Of a stretch of 64,000 nt of DNA, positions 63,878 to 64,000 are shown in pieces. The DNA comes from Bagarius yarrelli. Its lineage: Eukaryota > Chordata > Actinopteri > Siluriformes > Sisoridae. Where the stretch lies: assembly GCA_005784505.1 (NCBI GenBank), contig VCAZ01000037.1, forward strand, positions 1,951,856 to 2,015,855, written 5' to 3'. The notes under the pieces are model-generated. The model searched no databases. It saw nothing but the letters and a program-made list of their open reading frames with translations, and was not told the DNA's origin. Both the position numbers and the translations under genes were made by a program. The first letter of the stretch is position 1; each line of letters starts with the position of its first letter.

Positions 63878-64000
63878 CATGACTTTTCCTTTGAATTGGC
63901 TGTCACTCATGCGTTACTAACCGTCATGTCATGCATTGTACGTTTTTTGTGCCTAATGCACAGACTCGAGCAGCTGCACAGTATTTAATCATACTGAATC

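Larger units (their letters stand above)
61422..64000. other. Upstream of tnnt1, intergenic
   Basis: Presumed tnnt1 promoter at the left. A (CA)n run at 61467-61497, a SINE family A head (62560-62625), an (AAT)n run at 63659-63680, and a 13-bp inverted repeat at 63821-63877. No exon of a further gene was recognised. Confidence 0.45.

Overview
The window is vertebrate nuclear DNA, almost certainly from a teleost fish. Genes are split into short exons with GT-AG introns. The proteins are recognisable vertebrate orthologues with fish-like divergence. The non-coding DNA is full of (CA)n/(TG)n microsatellites, tRNA-derived SINEs, Tc1/mariner remnants and non-LTR fragments of teleost type. An ostariophysan fish is a reasonable guess from the repeats, but the species cannot be named from sequence alone.

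Ten protein genes were reconstructed exon by exon; reading phase closes across every junction used. In order: cog7 (-, first two coding exons, runs off the left edge); a type I cytokine receptor, best read as il21r (+, 6545-10585); ube2i/Ubc9 (-, 13433-14406); kctd5 (-, 19090-27625); pdpk1/PDK1 (-, 30813-38658); tsr3 (-, 39957-42488); gnptg (+, 43277-45514), head-to-head with tsr3; an Ig V-set plus coiled-coil protein of unknown function (-, 47015-51127); dnaaf3 (+, 54386-57552); and a troponin T, probably tnnt1 (-, 58613-61421), tail-to-tail with dnaaf3.

The block is housekeeping (Golgi tethering, SUMO conjugation, cullin-3 adaptor, AGC kinase, 18S rRNA modification, lysosomal targeting) with an immune receptor, a cilium-assembly factor and a muscle gene. 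It is not an operon. cog7/il21r/ube2i/kctd5/pdpk1/tsr3/gnptg correspond to human 16p, while dnaaf3/tnnt1 correspond to human 19q13, so the window spans an ancestral synteny junction.

Most notable observations: a second, diverged copy of the kctd5 penultimate exon, in phase and with splice sites; a putative Ig/coiled-coil protein that lacks the usual first Ig cysteine, shows no membrane segment and carries a tandem two-exon duplication; a near-ideal RFX X-box next to a probable dnaaf3 non-coding first exon; a CLEAR-like E-box at gnptg; TG or AC repeats abutting many splice sites, including one intron that could fold on itself; and nested transposons with readable target duplications. No CRISPR array, rRNA operon, functional tRNA gene or virus was seen.
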